From NCBI RefSeq assembly GCF_913060805.1, contig NZ_CAJXTC010000019.1:1-64000 (forward strand): a stretch of DNA of 64,000 nt, read 5' to 3'. The notes below the pieces were generated by a model. The model ran no database searches and had not been told where the DNA came from. It saw nothing but the letters and a program-made list of their open reading frames with translations. The position numbers were made by a program, and so were the translations under genes. This DNA is from an uncultured Draconibacterium sp. Its GTDB lineage: Bacteria > Bacteroidota > Bacteroidia > Bacteroidales > Prolixibacteraceae. Shown piece after piece: positions 38,880 to 47,615 of the stretch (the first letter of the stretch is position 1; the number at the start of each line of letters is the position of its first letter).

Positions 38880-39515
38880 ATGACCAGAATAAAAAACGAA
38901 AGCCATTTTAAAGAACTGTGCGACTGGTGCACCGGTTTAGAACCCAAACTTGAGAAGGTAATTCGCGAATACGATTATCCTCCACTTTGGTACCGGAAAC
39001 CGGATTTTGCAACACTCATTCTAACCATTTTAGAGCAGCAGGTTTCGCTGGCATCGGCAAAAGCGGCATACAACAAACTGGTGGAGAAAATAAAAGATGT
39101 TACTCCTGAAAACTTATTGAAACTTACTGACGAAGAGTTGCGCGCTTGTTATTTTAGCCGTCAGAAAATACAATACAGCCGCATTCTTGCCAACGAAATA
39201 GTAAGCGGCAATCTCGATCTTGCTGAATTAAACGAAATGGACGAAGCAGCCATTCGCAAAATTCTGATAAAACTAAAAGGCATCGGTAACTGGACCATCG
39301 ATATGTATGTTCTGATGAGCCTTCATTATTCCGATATTTTTCCTCCCGGAGATCTGGCAACCATAAAGGCGGTTTACGAACTCGAACTTGTATCTCCCGA
39401 AGCCACAAAAGATGACATTATTGATTACATGAGACGTTTTTCGCCCAACCGCTCGGTGGCAACTTATATTCTGTGGCATTTTTATATTCAAAAACGAAAG
39501 CTGGTTTTGGAGTAA
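38880..39515 (+). CDS. DNA-3-methyladenine glycosylase, AlkA-like HhH-GPD family
   Basis: Base-excision repair glycosylase for alkylated purines, cytoplasmic. 211 residues. The helix-hairpin-helix reads L-K-G-I-G-N-W (132-138) and the catalytic Asp is D158 in F-P-P-G-D-L-A, the expected distance after the hairpin. EQQVSLASAKA (52-62) is the family's N-terminal signature. No C-terminal iron-sulfur cysteines are present, so it is AlkA-like rather than Nth/MutY-like. Confidence 0.92.
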   Translation: MTRIKNESHFKELCDWCTGLEPKLEKVIREYDYPPLWYRKPDFATLILTILEQQVSLASAKAAYNKLVEKIKDVTPENLLKLTDEELRACYFSRQKIQYSRILANEIVSGNLDLAELNEMDEAAIRKILIKLKGIGNWTIDMYVLMSLHYSDIFPPGDLATIKAVYELELVSPEATKDDIIDYMRRFSPNRSVATYILWHFYIQKRKLVLE

Positions 39516-39564
39516 AAGTTAAAGAAGAAAATCGGGCTCCAAAGATTTTCACTACCTTTAAACC

Positions 39565-40041
39565 ATGCTCGTTTCAAACAAAATCTCAAGAACATTGGAA
39601 GGCCCCTATCGTTTTATCGGCTTCTATTTTGTCGTTGTAAGTGCAATGTCGTTGTACGAGCAAGCCTGGATAATTTTCAGTATTCATGCTGTTGTGGGTT
39701 GGTTTCTGCTGGGCTCCTATTCCGGCGTTGATATCGACACCGAAAAACAACGGTTCCGAAGTTTTAATATGTGGTTTGGCGTTTTAAAAACCGGAAAATG
39801 GGAACCGGTTGCCAAATACCTCGGCCTTACATTAATATCGATGAATAAAGTATACAGTTTGTATAGCCGTTCGAACCGTAATATAACTTCGAAAAAGAAG
39901 GAATTCAGAGTATATTTTGTGAATACAAAAAAACGACCTGCCATTGCCGTAAAAAAATGTAAAACAAACGATGAAGCACAACGATGTATGGATGAAATGG
40001 CCATTTGGTTGCATTTGCCGGTTTATAGTACAAAGCATTAA
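39565..40041 (+). CDS. Hypothetical membrane protein
   Basis: 158 residues. Two hydrophobic segments near the N-terminus (FIGFYFVVVSAMSLYEQAW and FSIHAVVGWFLLGSYSG), then a basic soluble domain with V-D-I-D-T-E-K-Q-R-F-R near the membrane exit. Lies 49 bases after the glycosylase gene and may share its transcript. I do not recognise it. Confidence 0.7.
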   Translation: MLVSNKISRTLEGPYRFIGFYFVVVSAMSLYEQAWIIFSIHAVVGWFLLGSYSGVDIDTEKQRFRSFNMWFGVLKTGKWEPVAKYLGLTLISMNKVYSLYSRSNRNITSKKKEFRVYFVNTKKRPAIAVKKCKTNDEAQRCMDEMAIWLHLPVYSTKH

Positions 40042-40591
40042 TTCCTTAGGATTAAAGCTTTATTCATAGCTAATTTTTAGAATGTCTTTTCAGACAGAAA
40101 ATCCTTTTTCCTATAGCTGAAAAAGGATTCAAAAAAGCCACCGCTGACGATAAAAAGCTAAAAATAAATTCCTTTCACTAAAATCAAGAAACTCCTCCTT
40201 TTAGCCCTTCGTACCTCAGTGCTAACGAGCGTCAAACAGACTTGATTTTTTCACGCTCTCTCCATTTATTTTCTTAACGCTTTTTCTCGAAGGCGGACTT
40301 GATGGCAAATTTTGTGCGGGCGTGTCAAAAATCCGTCAGTCGGGCTAACCCACTACATTGAAAAAACGCAAAGGTTTTTTTTGACAAGATTTTTGGTTCC
40401 TTTTGATCGAATGCAAAAGGAACTGCCCGTCTGGCATGAAGACAAAAGTTACAAATTGCGCAAAAAGTTGATTTCTATGCAGATTGTTTTGAGTACCGAC
40501 AGCGTGACTAATGAACTTTATTTAAGTAGAATAATATTATTTCCCCCGAATTTCCGTTATTTAATCTAACGAACTCAGAAAATAAAGAAAC
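40042..40591. other. Long non-coding block, probable dispersed repeat
   Basis: No credible gene. The minus strand around 40100-40290 (TTTCTTGATTTTAGTGAAAG, TTTTTAGCTTTTTATCGTCA) and the plus strand around 40380-40430 (TTTTTGGTTCCTTTTGATCG) match sequence words I recognise as recurrent in Bacteroidota intergenic regions. A short open frame at 40312-40569 overlaps this block and looks non-coding. Confidence 0.5.
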
Positions 40592-43201
40592 ATGAAGACT
40601 TTCCTCAGCATAATTCTCCTTGTAGTAGTTGTTTCAACCTCGTTTGGACAAAGCAAACGACGCGATAAAGTAAAACGCAAATACCGGAATGTGGAAGCTG
40701 TTTCGCGCGAACAGCCAACCGTTTATGTTCGTGGTTCGGTGTACGACAGCGATTACAACCCGCTACCCGGTGCAACGGTTACGGTTGACGGAACTTTCAA
40801 AGGGGTTAATACCAATGAAGACGGCGAATATTTTATCACGAACCTGGTACCCGGAAGGGCACGTATCCGGGTTTCGTTTATCGGTTATGAAACCCATACT
40901 GCTGATATTATTCTGCGGGAAGGCAGGAATGAGAAAAATGTAATGCTTCCAACCAACGATATCCATTTGGAACCCATTTTGGTGAGCGCACAAAAACGCG
41001 AACAACAATTGCTCGATGTTCCTACAGCCATTTCGTCGGTGAGCAACCAATTAATGGATGAAGCTAACATTACCGAACTTAATACACTTGGAGAATTTGT
41101 TCCCGGATTGTATGTACGCGAGCAGGGAGCCAACCGCCCTACTTTTGCCATTCGTGGATTAAGCAGCGACGAGGTAAGTCCCAGCGCCCAACCGCGTGTT
41201 TCGGTATTTTTTAACAATGTGCCGATAAACCGTGCCAATTCTGCTTCGCTCGAGTTGTACGACATGGACCGGGTGGAAGTGCTGAAAGGACCACAAAACA
41301 CACTTTTCGGACGTGGTGCACAGGCCGGAGCAGTTCACTATGTTAGTAAAATGCCGGAGAACGACTTTTATGGCAGCGTTACCGCCGGATTGGGAGATTA
41401 CGGACAACAGCAATACCGCGGTATGATCAACGTGCCGATTATCGAAAACAAATTGATGATGCGTGCAGCAGGGATTTACAATTCGCGCGACGGTTATATT
41501 GAAAATACTTTTGGTGGCGACCTGATGGGAAAAGAAGCCCTTGCCGGACGCTTTTCACTACGCTTCAGACCAGCATGGAACCATCGTTTTGATGTGGTGG
41601 TGAACTACCAGAAAGACGATACTCCGGGAATTGCTTTTATGCCCGACAGTCTGCCAAATACTAATGGCGATATTGGTATTTTCAGTGGTGTAGCCTCGCA
41701 CGAGCAGGGCAAGAACCTGGGAACCGGAAAAGAAATATTTGATGCCACATTGAATTACCGCCTGTACATGACCGAGCATACTTACTGGACCAGTATCACT
41801 TCGTACCGTAAAACTGATGCCTCATCGCGATGGGATGGCGACGGTACGGCATCAGCAGCCATCGATATGGCCGAGTATGCCGGGTCATCACAATTCTACC
41901 AGGAAATTCGTGGAAATTTTTCGCAAAACAGCCGATTGAACGGTTCGTTGGGAGGTAGTTTCTGGCGCGAAAAAGCAGACCAGACTTACTGGTTTTCGCC
42001 AAACGAACAACATTTGGCAAGTTTGATGCTGCTGCCCCAGCCAACACCCGTTATGCCCGATGGCCAACCGATGGTAATTCCTTCCATTCCAAATTACGAT
42101 CCGGAATTGGATACAACAATCTACATCCCTCTTCCAACAAATCATGAAGAAGAAATGTACAGCAAAGCCACGAATATGGCAGTGGAAGGATTTATGGACC
42201 TGAACTACCAGATTTCGCGGAAGTTTTTTGTTTCGGCAGGAGTGCGAATGGTTTACGACCGCTATAAACTGAACAGTGAATCTTCGTTTATAAGTGGTTC
42301 GCCATCAGTGCTGGGATCATTTACCGGCAACTATCCCAACGTTTTCTTTTTGCCTTACGACTCAAAAGAGATCAAGAAAAATACTCTTTCGTTTACCTGG
42401 CACGGTGGTTTAAAATACCGCTTTAACGAATACGGAAATGTTTATGCCAATTACTCGCGCGGACGCCGACCAGCCGTACTGCAATTTACGTCAACAGGTG
42501 AAGAGGAAGTGCTGGAACCGGAAATTCTGGACAATTTCGAGTTGGGTTTTAAAGGCGCATTTTACGACCGCGTGTTTGTTGATGTAAACGGATTCTATTC
42601 GCTTTACAAAGATTTCCAAACGCGTGCGTGGGTGGCCGACAGCGAAACAGGTGAATACAACCTGCTGTTTAAAGATGGTGGACAGGCAACATCGTATGGT
42701 GCCGAAGCGAATTTACGTGTAGCCATTATCGAGCAGCTTGACCTCTTTGCCAATTATGCCTGGTTAAAAACCGAGTTCGACTCCACCGATGTAGATGGAG
42801 CGGCACAGTTGTATGCAGGAAACGTTTTTAGTTTGGCACCGGAACACAGTTTTGCCGTTGGATTGAATGCGCGCGTGAACATCACACCCAACATTAAGCT
42901 GTTTGTAACGCCATCGTACTCGTATAAATCGCATATGTATTTCGAGGATGCCAATACTCCCGGCCTGGAGCAGGACGGTTATGGATTGCTGAATATTAGT
43001 GGCGGACTGGAACTGGCCGATCCTAACATTCGATTAACCGTTTGGGCCAACAATGTGCTCGACGAACAATTTATTACCAGTGCCGGAAATACCGGAAGCT
43101 TGTTTGGTGTACCAACCTTTGTACCGGGCTCTCCTCAGATGATCGGTACTAAGTTGACGTGGAACTTTACTAAGGAGGAAAGGCGAAGAAGGAGGAGATA
43201 G
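40592..43201 (+). CDS. TonB-dependent siderophore/iron-type receptor
   Basis: 869 residues with a signal peptide (TFLSIILLVVVVSTSFGQ). A carboxypeptidase-regulatory-like domain (VRGSVYDSDYNPLPGATV, about 48-125) precedes the plug (PTFAIRGLSSDE, then LKGPQNTLFGRGAQAGAVHY) and a long barrel. The A-I-R-G and G-P-Q-N-T-L-F-G-R pattern is that of FyuA/pesticin-type iron receptors. The barrel ends W-N-F before a short basic tail E-E-R-R-R-R-R-R, so the last strand is not quite terminal, which is unusual. No regulator or SusD is adjacent. Confidence 0.88.
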   Translation: MKTFLSIILLVVVVSTSFGQSKRRDKVKRKYRNVEAVSREQPTVYVRGSVYDSDYNPLPGATVTVDGTFKGVNTNEDGEYFITNLVPGRARIRVSFIGYETHTADIILREGRNEKNVMLPTNDIHLEPILVSAQKREQQLLDVPTAISSVSNQLMDEANITELNTLGEFVPGLYVREQGANRPTFAIRGLSSDEVSPSAQPRVSVFFNNVPINRANSASLELYDMDRVEVLKGPQNTLFGRGAQAGAVHYVSKMPENDFYGSVTAGLGDYGQQQYRGMINVPIIENKLMMRAAGIYNSRDGYIENTFGGDLMGKEALAGRFSLRFRPAWNHRFDVVVNYQKDDTPGIAFMPDSLPNTNGDIGIFSGVASHEQGKNLGTGKEIFDATLNYRLYMTEHTYWTSITSYRKTDASSRWDGDGTASAAIDMAEYAGSSQFYQEIRGNFSQNSRLNGSLGGSFWREKADQTYWFSPNEQHLASLMLLPQPTPVMPDGQPMVIPSIPNYDPELDTTIYIPLPTNHEEEMYSKATNMAVEGFMDLNYQISRKFFVSAGVRMVYDRYKLNSESSFISGSPSVLGSFTGNYPNVFFLPYDSKEIKKNTLSFTWHGGLKYRFNEYGNVYANYSRGRRPAVLQFTSTGEEEVLEPEILDNFELGFKGAFYDRVFVDVNGFYSLYKDFQTRAWVADSETGEYNLLFKDGGQATSYGAEANLRVAIIEQLDLFANYAWLKTEFDSTDVDGAAQLYAGNVFSLAPEHSFAVGLNARVNITPNIKLFVTPSYSYKSHMYFEDANTPGLEQDGYGLLNISGGLELADPNIRLTVWANNVLDEQFITSAGNTGSLFGVPTFVPGSPQMIGTKLTWNFTKEERRRRRR

Positions 43202-43213
43202 AAATTGAATTTC

Positions 43214-43266
43214 GAATGTTGATTAACGATTTGGGATTTTTGAAGGAATCAGCATTTCGCAGTTGG
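43214..43266. repeat. Third copy of the GATTAACGATTT dispersed repeat
   Basis: GATTAACGATTTGGGATTTT at 43221, followed by TGAAGGAAT and GCAGTTGGCA, matches the copies at about 15800 and 16017 in order and spacing. Confidence 0.65.
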
Positions 43267-43338
43267 CATAACACCGAACCAGCCCTGCAATACATACCTT
43301 GTTACAAACAGTTTACATTTTATTCAACTTAATCACAA

Positions 43339-43956
43339 CTAATGAAATCTTTTATAAATTCTTTTTGTGTCTACATCAACTAATTGACGGTGATTGGGTG
43401 AATACACAAATAACTCAGGTCTGTTTTGGCACTCATGTTCCGTCTCGAATACATAATTCTCGAATTTTATGGAGTCATTTATGATTTTATATTCTCCAAT
43501 TAAGTCATGAATTAATTCACCTCCTTTTGCAGATTCTTGGTACTTGAAGATTCCATTAATCAGTCGTAACTCGACAAAACCATTTTCGTAGGTCGTATAA
43601 TATTTCTTTCCAAATGAATTGTCATACGTTGATGAAAGACTTTTAACCTTATTCTTCTCGGGTTTCCTAATTGAATAAATAAGTTTCAAATCATTTCCGA
43701 TTTCCTGCTTTGCATCTTTTGTCCCGAGTTTCTTAAAGTCGACGTAATAGCTGTCACCTACCGAATAAACATATTTAATTTTTCGACTGTAACTTTGTAC
43801 TTGTTCATTTGGAAATATCTCAATTACTTTTCCTGAAATCTCACCGGTTTTTCCCATTAAAAACGTTTGTGTCTTAAATCCGGTCCAACCTGTATAGGCA
43901 AGTATCGAGCCCAATAAAACTCCTAAAACCCAAAGATTTAAATTTCCTTTTCGCAT
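43339..43956 (-). CDS. Hypothetical membrane-anchored protein, DUF3592-like
   Basis: The start M-R-K-G-N-L at 43956 is chosen because it gives a basic residue followed by one membrane helix (LWVLGVLLGSILAYTGWTGF); a longer reading adds an unlikely N-terminus. About 205 residues. The middle (ISGKVIEIFPNEQ ... Y-V-Y-S-V-G-D-S-Y-Y ... G-N-D-L-K-L-I-Y) resembles DUF3592 membrane proteins. Function unknown. Sequence here is AT-richer than its neighbours, as is the next gene, so a recent arrival is possible. Confidence 0.65.
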   Translation of the reverse strand: MRKGNLNLWVLGVLLGSILAYTGWTGFKTQTFLMGKTGEISGKVIEIFPNEQVQSYSRKIKYVYSVGDSYYVDFKKLGTKDAKQEIGNDLKLIYSIRKPEKNKVKSLSSTYDNSFGKKYYTTYENGFVELRLINGIFKYQESAKGGELIHDLIGEYKIINDSIKFENYVFETEHECQNRPELFVYSPNHRQLVDVDTKRIYKRFH

Positions 43957-44060
43957 GTGTATTATATTGTTTGGAACAGTTACGTGTCTGTGGTCGGGTG
44001 TTAACATGACATATTACAAATTGTAATATACTGGTTTTATTTTTATCATTGGTGTACTTC

Positions 44061-44756
44061 TTAATCTCTTCCATAAAACTCCCTATCAAGAACTTTATAC
44101 CCTAAAATGAAATAATGGTCGGAGTTTTTGAACGAATAATCATCTAAATCAGCAGGGGGATAATTAGGCCCGCAAAATTTTCGTACCATGTGCCCACCGG
44201 AATTTACTTCCCATCCGGCACTATATAACAATAGAGGTATATTTTTCTCTAGCTCAAATTCTGTTTCTGCGAATTTTCTTAGAAAGTATGTGTCGTACTC
44301 AGGTCTGGGCAATATACTTTTCCCGAATTGTACTCCACTACTAAGTCTGAACCGAAAACGAAGTCTCTCTGTTTTATCCGAACCGTCAGGTATCTCTGTA
44401 ATGATCCTCAGATTTTTTACGTACTCATATCGAGCCCGATTATCCCTGATTTTCCAATGTTTTGTAGAAACTCCTCCAATTATCGTGTCTTTTACAAGTT
44501 TTGTTTTTTCATATTCTTGAATATAGAACCTTAATGAGTAATCTTTATCTTGAGGAATTGGAAGATTCCATTTATAAACGTTAATACCCAATTGTACCAG
44601 CGCATCCCTAAAATCATTCATGTTGAAGATCGTAAAGTTCTCATCAGAAACTGTGTCGCTGATTGTATAGTCCATATATTCGTTTTGGGCATTTGTGGAA
44701 TAAGAAATACAAAGTACAAGAATAAGTACTGAGATAAGTGCTGATGTTGTTTTCAT
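44061..44756 (-). CDS. Hypothetical secreted protein
   Basis: 231 residues with a clear signal peptide (ALISVLILVLCISYSTNAQ). The mature part is mixed alpha/beta with no motif I recognise; a W-E-V-N-S-G-G-H-M segment lies near the C-terminus. It lies about 105 bases upstream of the DUF3592-like gene in the same direction, perhaps a two-gene transcript. Confidence 0.65.
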   Translation of the reverse strand: MKTTSALISVLILVLCISYSTNAQNEYMDYTISDTVSDENFTIFNMNDFRDALVQLGINVYKWNLPIPQDKDYSLRFYIQEYEKTKLVKDTIIGGVSTKHWKIRDNRARYEYVKNLRIITEIPDGSDKTERLRFRFRLSSGVQFGKSILPRPEYDTYFLRKFAETEFELEKNIPLLLYSAGWEVNSGGHMVRKFCGPNYPPADLDDYSFKNSDHYFILGYKVLDREFYGRD

Positions 44757-44918
44757 GGTTTTAAATTTTCTGGTTTTTAACTGTCTAGTCTTAGAATACG
44801 GCTACAAGACAAACAAAACTAAATAGCAGTAAAATTGTAATTAGTTAAAGTTTTTATTTGGGTTAAATTATCTACGACGTATTTCACTATCAGCTTGTAA
44901 TGAAAAAAAGACACTTTT

Positions 44919-46760
44919 TTATTGAACTCTTGTAGTATCAGCAACAGCTAAAACATTTTTCATTCTTGCTGTTAGCTTATCCATCTCCAAACTAGGTCGG
45001 ACTATCTCCTCCGGAAATAAATGATGGATCTGTTCCACATGCATACTATTTTTCCACAACATGTGATCAATTTTTTTCACATCCTTAGAACAAATCTGCT
45101 GTGTTTCCGAACCATGTTCGAAAGTCGTATTAACACGATAATAATGCCTCTTTTTTTCTTCCCTATCCAACTCATACAACTCCTTTTTCCACACCTTTAA
45201 ATCGCGTTCGAATTCATCCAGGTCTTTGTATGTTTTATTTCCCAATACAATCGTCCCATCATAGCGCACGAGCATTTCCATTGGTTTTGGTTCGGGCGAC
45301 GGTTTCCCGTCAAAAGGCAACCAAATAGTTGTTCTGGGATTTCTGGGCGTTTCGTACGAAAACCGTACGGGCACGATCTCGTTTACTGTTTTCTGCTGCT
45401 CTTCATCCAGATCGAAATATTTCTTTCCGAACAAAATAAATGCTTTTGCTTCCCTGGCTTCGAGGTAAGCTTCTCCTAGTTGCCGTAAGGTAAAGTTTAT
45501 CGCTTCTCTCGACGATTCAATATCGTTGCGATATGAAATCAAGCCTTCAAAAACTTTAACTTTGCCGATTCCCGGAATTTCCTTTTCAATAAAATCAGGC
45601 GCTCCATTTCCTCCGGGATTGACTCCCTGTAAAAAACCGGAAGCTATTGTTTTGATACTTTCTTTCGAAGCCTTTTCACCCTCCACCAGGTATTCATCTT
45701 TTACATTCATTAAAATTACCAGAACATTGTTCTCCTTTTCCGATAGTTTATTCCGGTCAATTTCAGGATCAAAAAATCCATCGCCAATATTATCAATGTT
45801 CCATTTCGCGAGCCACTGCTCCGCCTTATTTTCCGTGTAACGTACCGGAATAAAATCTGCTGATTTTGTAATCAAATCGGGTCGTGCAAATGCTTGTAAA
45901 AGCACAATTATCAAGGGCACAAAGAGAATCATCTTCACCATGCCCCATTTCCGACGTTTTGTTTTTGTCATCATTTTTAATCGTTTTACAATGGGTTTTT
46001 GAGTAAAATGGTGTGCCATGGCAAAACGTCTTTCGCCAACGGCCTTCTCCAATACCAGTAACTGGTATTTTTGTGCATCGATGCCTGTATTAAGTACGGC
46101 CTCATCGGCCTGGTATTCGTGCACTAATTTCAAATCGCGGCGTAAGAGCCACATAAACGGATTGAAAAAATGTAGCGCAGTGAAGAGCTCACAAAACAAT
46201 AAATCAACAGCATGTTTATGCTTGATGTGCGCGTATTCGTGAGCCACTACTATATTTTTGTTTTCCAGAAAATCCTTCTCCGAAAGGACAACTTTATTCA
46301 GAAATGTAAAGGGTTGTACAACCTCCTTTACCACTGCCAAAACCATTTTTCGGAAGCGATGTTTCTCGGCTCTTTTTATGATGCCGGAAACCCGGTAAAT
46401 TCCATAAAGAAGCCGAAAGAGCAAAAGCGAAATAATTGCTCCATAAAAAATCACCCAATAGTTAACCGGCTGACTTTGTTCCACAACCGGAGTGTGAATA
46501 ATCGCTGAATGATTCGCCGGTTGACTTAGAATAGGTGTTGAAACAATTTCGCGAACAATATTGGTCGGAGTCATTTCAATCTCCTTATAAAAAAGCTGAA
46601 TGGTTAAGAATGGAATGGTTGCCGACAGCACCATAATGGAGAGCAAAATAAAGCGGTTTAAACGATGATTGGTATCGTTTCTGACGGTTACGCGAAACAA
46701 ACAATAAAGCAGAGCTAAACTAACCGACGATTTTATCAGGTAGGTTAAAAAGGGTGTCAT
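44919..46760 (-). CDS. BlaR1-like M56 family membrane metallopeptidase
   Basis: 613 residues. Four N-terminal transmembrane helices surround a zinc peptidase with H174-E-Y-A-H178 and H-E-Y-Q-A-D-E (214-220), the M56 arrangement. A fifth helix lies near residue 275 (MVKMILFVPLIIVLLQAFA). The large C-terminal extracytoplasmic part has no beta-lactam sensor serine motif that I can see, so the signal is unknown. It follows the BlaI-type repressor gene by 2 bases. By family knowledge, signal binding activates the protease, which leads to loss of the repressor. Confidence 0.9.
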   Translation of the reverse strand: MTPFLTYLIKSSVSLALLYCLFRVTVRNDTNHRLNRFILLSIMVLSATIPFLTIQLFYKEIEMTPTNIVREIVSTPILSQPANHSAIIHTPVVEQSQPVNYWVIFYGAIISLLLFRLLYGIYRVSGIIKRAEKHRFRKMVLAVVKEVVQPFTFLNKVVLSEKDFLENKNIVVAHEYAHIKHKHAVDLLFCELFTALHFFNPFMWLLRRDLKLVHEYQADEAVLNTGIDAQKYQLLVLEKAVGERRFAMAHHFTQKPIVKRLKMMTKTKRRKWGMVKMILFVPLIIVLLQAFARPDLITKSADFIPVRYTENKAEQWLAKWNIDNIGDGFFDPEIDRNKLSEKENNVLVILMNVKDEYLVEGEKASKESIKTIASGFLQGVNPGGNGAPDFIEKEIPGIGKVKVFEGLISYRNDIESSREAINFTLRQLGEAYLEAREAKAFILFGKKYFDLDEEQQKTVNEIVPVRFSYETPRNPRTTIWLPFDGKPSPEPKPMEMLVRYDGTIVLGNKTYKDLDEFERDLKVWKKELYELDREEKKRHYYRVNTTFEHGSETQQICSKDVKKIDHMLWKNSMHVEQIHHLFPEEIVRPSLEMDKLTARMKNVLAVADTTRVQ

Positions 46761-46762
46761 GC

Positions 46763-47128
46763 TTACTCGTTTTTGCTGTTTTCAATCTCCGAAATCAACT
46801 TGCGTAAATCCTCAACCGAGAGGTTTTCTTCATCAACCAAAGCAGATACAACACTTTTGTACGAGTTATTAAAATACTTTTTCACCACGTTGCCCAGCGT
46901 TTGTTTGCTGTATTCTTCTTTGGTTACTGCAGCAAAGTAGCGATAGGTATTTCCAAACTTCTCGTGTGTAATGAATCCTTTTTCTTCCATCGCCCGAACC
47001 ATGGTAGAAAGTGTGTTGTAGTGCAGTTTCTGATCGGAATACAATTCCTTAAGTTCTTTAACGAACATGGGGCCTTTCTCCCAAAATAAACTAAGGATTT
47101 CTTCTTCTTTCGGAGTAAGTTTTTTCAT
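46763..47128 (-). CDS. BlaI/MecI/CopY-type transcriptional repressor
   Basis: 121 residues, winged helix. L-T-P-K-E-E-E-I-L-S-L-F-W at the start, then Y-N-T-L-S-T-M-V-R-A-M-E-E-K-G-F-I as the recognition region, and a short dimerisation tail. Encoded just before the M56 peptidase, the standard pair. Three dyads upstream of its start are its likely operators, suggesting autoregulation of the pair. Confidence 0.93.
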   Translation of the reverse strand: MKKLTPKEEEILSLFWEKGPMFVKELKELYSDQKLHYNTLSTMVRAMEEKGFITHEKFGNTYRYFAAVTKEEYSKQTLGNVVKKYFNNSYKSVVSALVDEENLSVEDLRKLISEIENSKNE

Positions 47129-47182
47129 GGTTCAGACTTTTAAACTTTAAGCGATTGGCAATCTTATTCGTAGATTACAAAA

Positions 47183-47248
47183 CAAATGTAACTATATTTT
47201 TTAGTTTTTCAACTATTATTCATAGTTATTGAACTAATTTGAATAGTT
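47183..47248 (-). promoter_or_regulatory. Promoter with three phased operator dyads for the BlaI/M56 pair
   Basis: Three 17-bp dyads of form AACTA-N7-TAGTT occur at 47190-47206, 47211-47227 and 47232-47248, with starts exactly 21 bases apart (two helical turns). On the minus strand, TACATTTG (47183-47190) is a -7 box and GTTG (47210-47213) is a -33 box at 19 bases; the first dyad fills the spacer between them. Repressor binding would block the polymerase. Confidence 0.8.
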
Positions 47249-47523
47249 TGAATAATATTAACTGATATTCTGCTTATGTAATTTTTACTGGATTTCTTTG
47301 CACCTTGGTTTTAGACATTAAAGACAACTTAAAGCTAAAGCCCTAATTGACAAAAATTATCTAACCCGTACCGGGTTATCGTTCCGGCAATTACACATTG
47401 CCTATTATAATCAAATCCGTTCCGGATTTTTAATATTATGCCATAAAACTCTGTAGGAGTTCGATTACAATAGCACCTAAATATATATGTTGAATTAACA
47501 ACCCGGTACGGGTTGGATCAGAA
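47249..47523. other. Intergenic region with palindromic words
   Basis: No gene is seen. It contains the palindromes AACCCGTACCGGGTT (about 47363) and AACCCGGTACGGGTT (about 47502), ATCCGTTCCGGAT, GGCAATTACACATTGCC and CTCTGTAGGAGTTCGA, the style of dispersed Bacteroidota hairpin repeats. Confidence 0.5.
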
Positions 47524-47566
47524 TAAAAAATGCCACCTGCTTATAAAAACAGATGGCATTTTTTAT
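47524..47566. terminator. Stem-loop terminator, active either way
   Basis: AAAAATGCCACCTG pairs with CAGATGGCATTTTT with one mismatch, loop of about 12 bases, with A- and T-runs on the two sides. It ends the minus-strand BNR transcript after the palindrome at 47568. Confidence 0.75.
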
Positions 47567-47567
47567 T

Positions 47568-47600
47568 ATTCAGCAGGTGACTTGAAGTCACCTGCTGAAT
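47568..47600. repeat. 33-bp near-perfect palindrome
   Basis: 16-bp arms (ATTCAGCAGGTGACTT / AAGTCACCTGCTGAAT) around a single base, 15 bases after the stop of the BNR-repeat gene. Confidence 0.85.
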
Positions 47601-47615
47601 AAACTCGCGGCTAAT

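Noticed and set aside
40312..40569. 85-codon plus-strand frame
   Set aside because: Lies in a non-coding block with repeat-like words; no ribosome-binding site and no plausible protein character.
35983..43201. A SusC/SusD polysaccharide utilisation locus around the two TonB receptors
   Set aside because: No SusD-like lipoprotein or glycoside hydrolase lies next to either receptor, and their plug motifs look iron/haem type.
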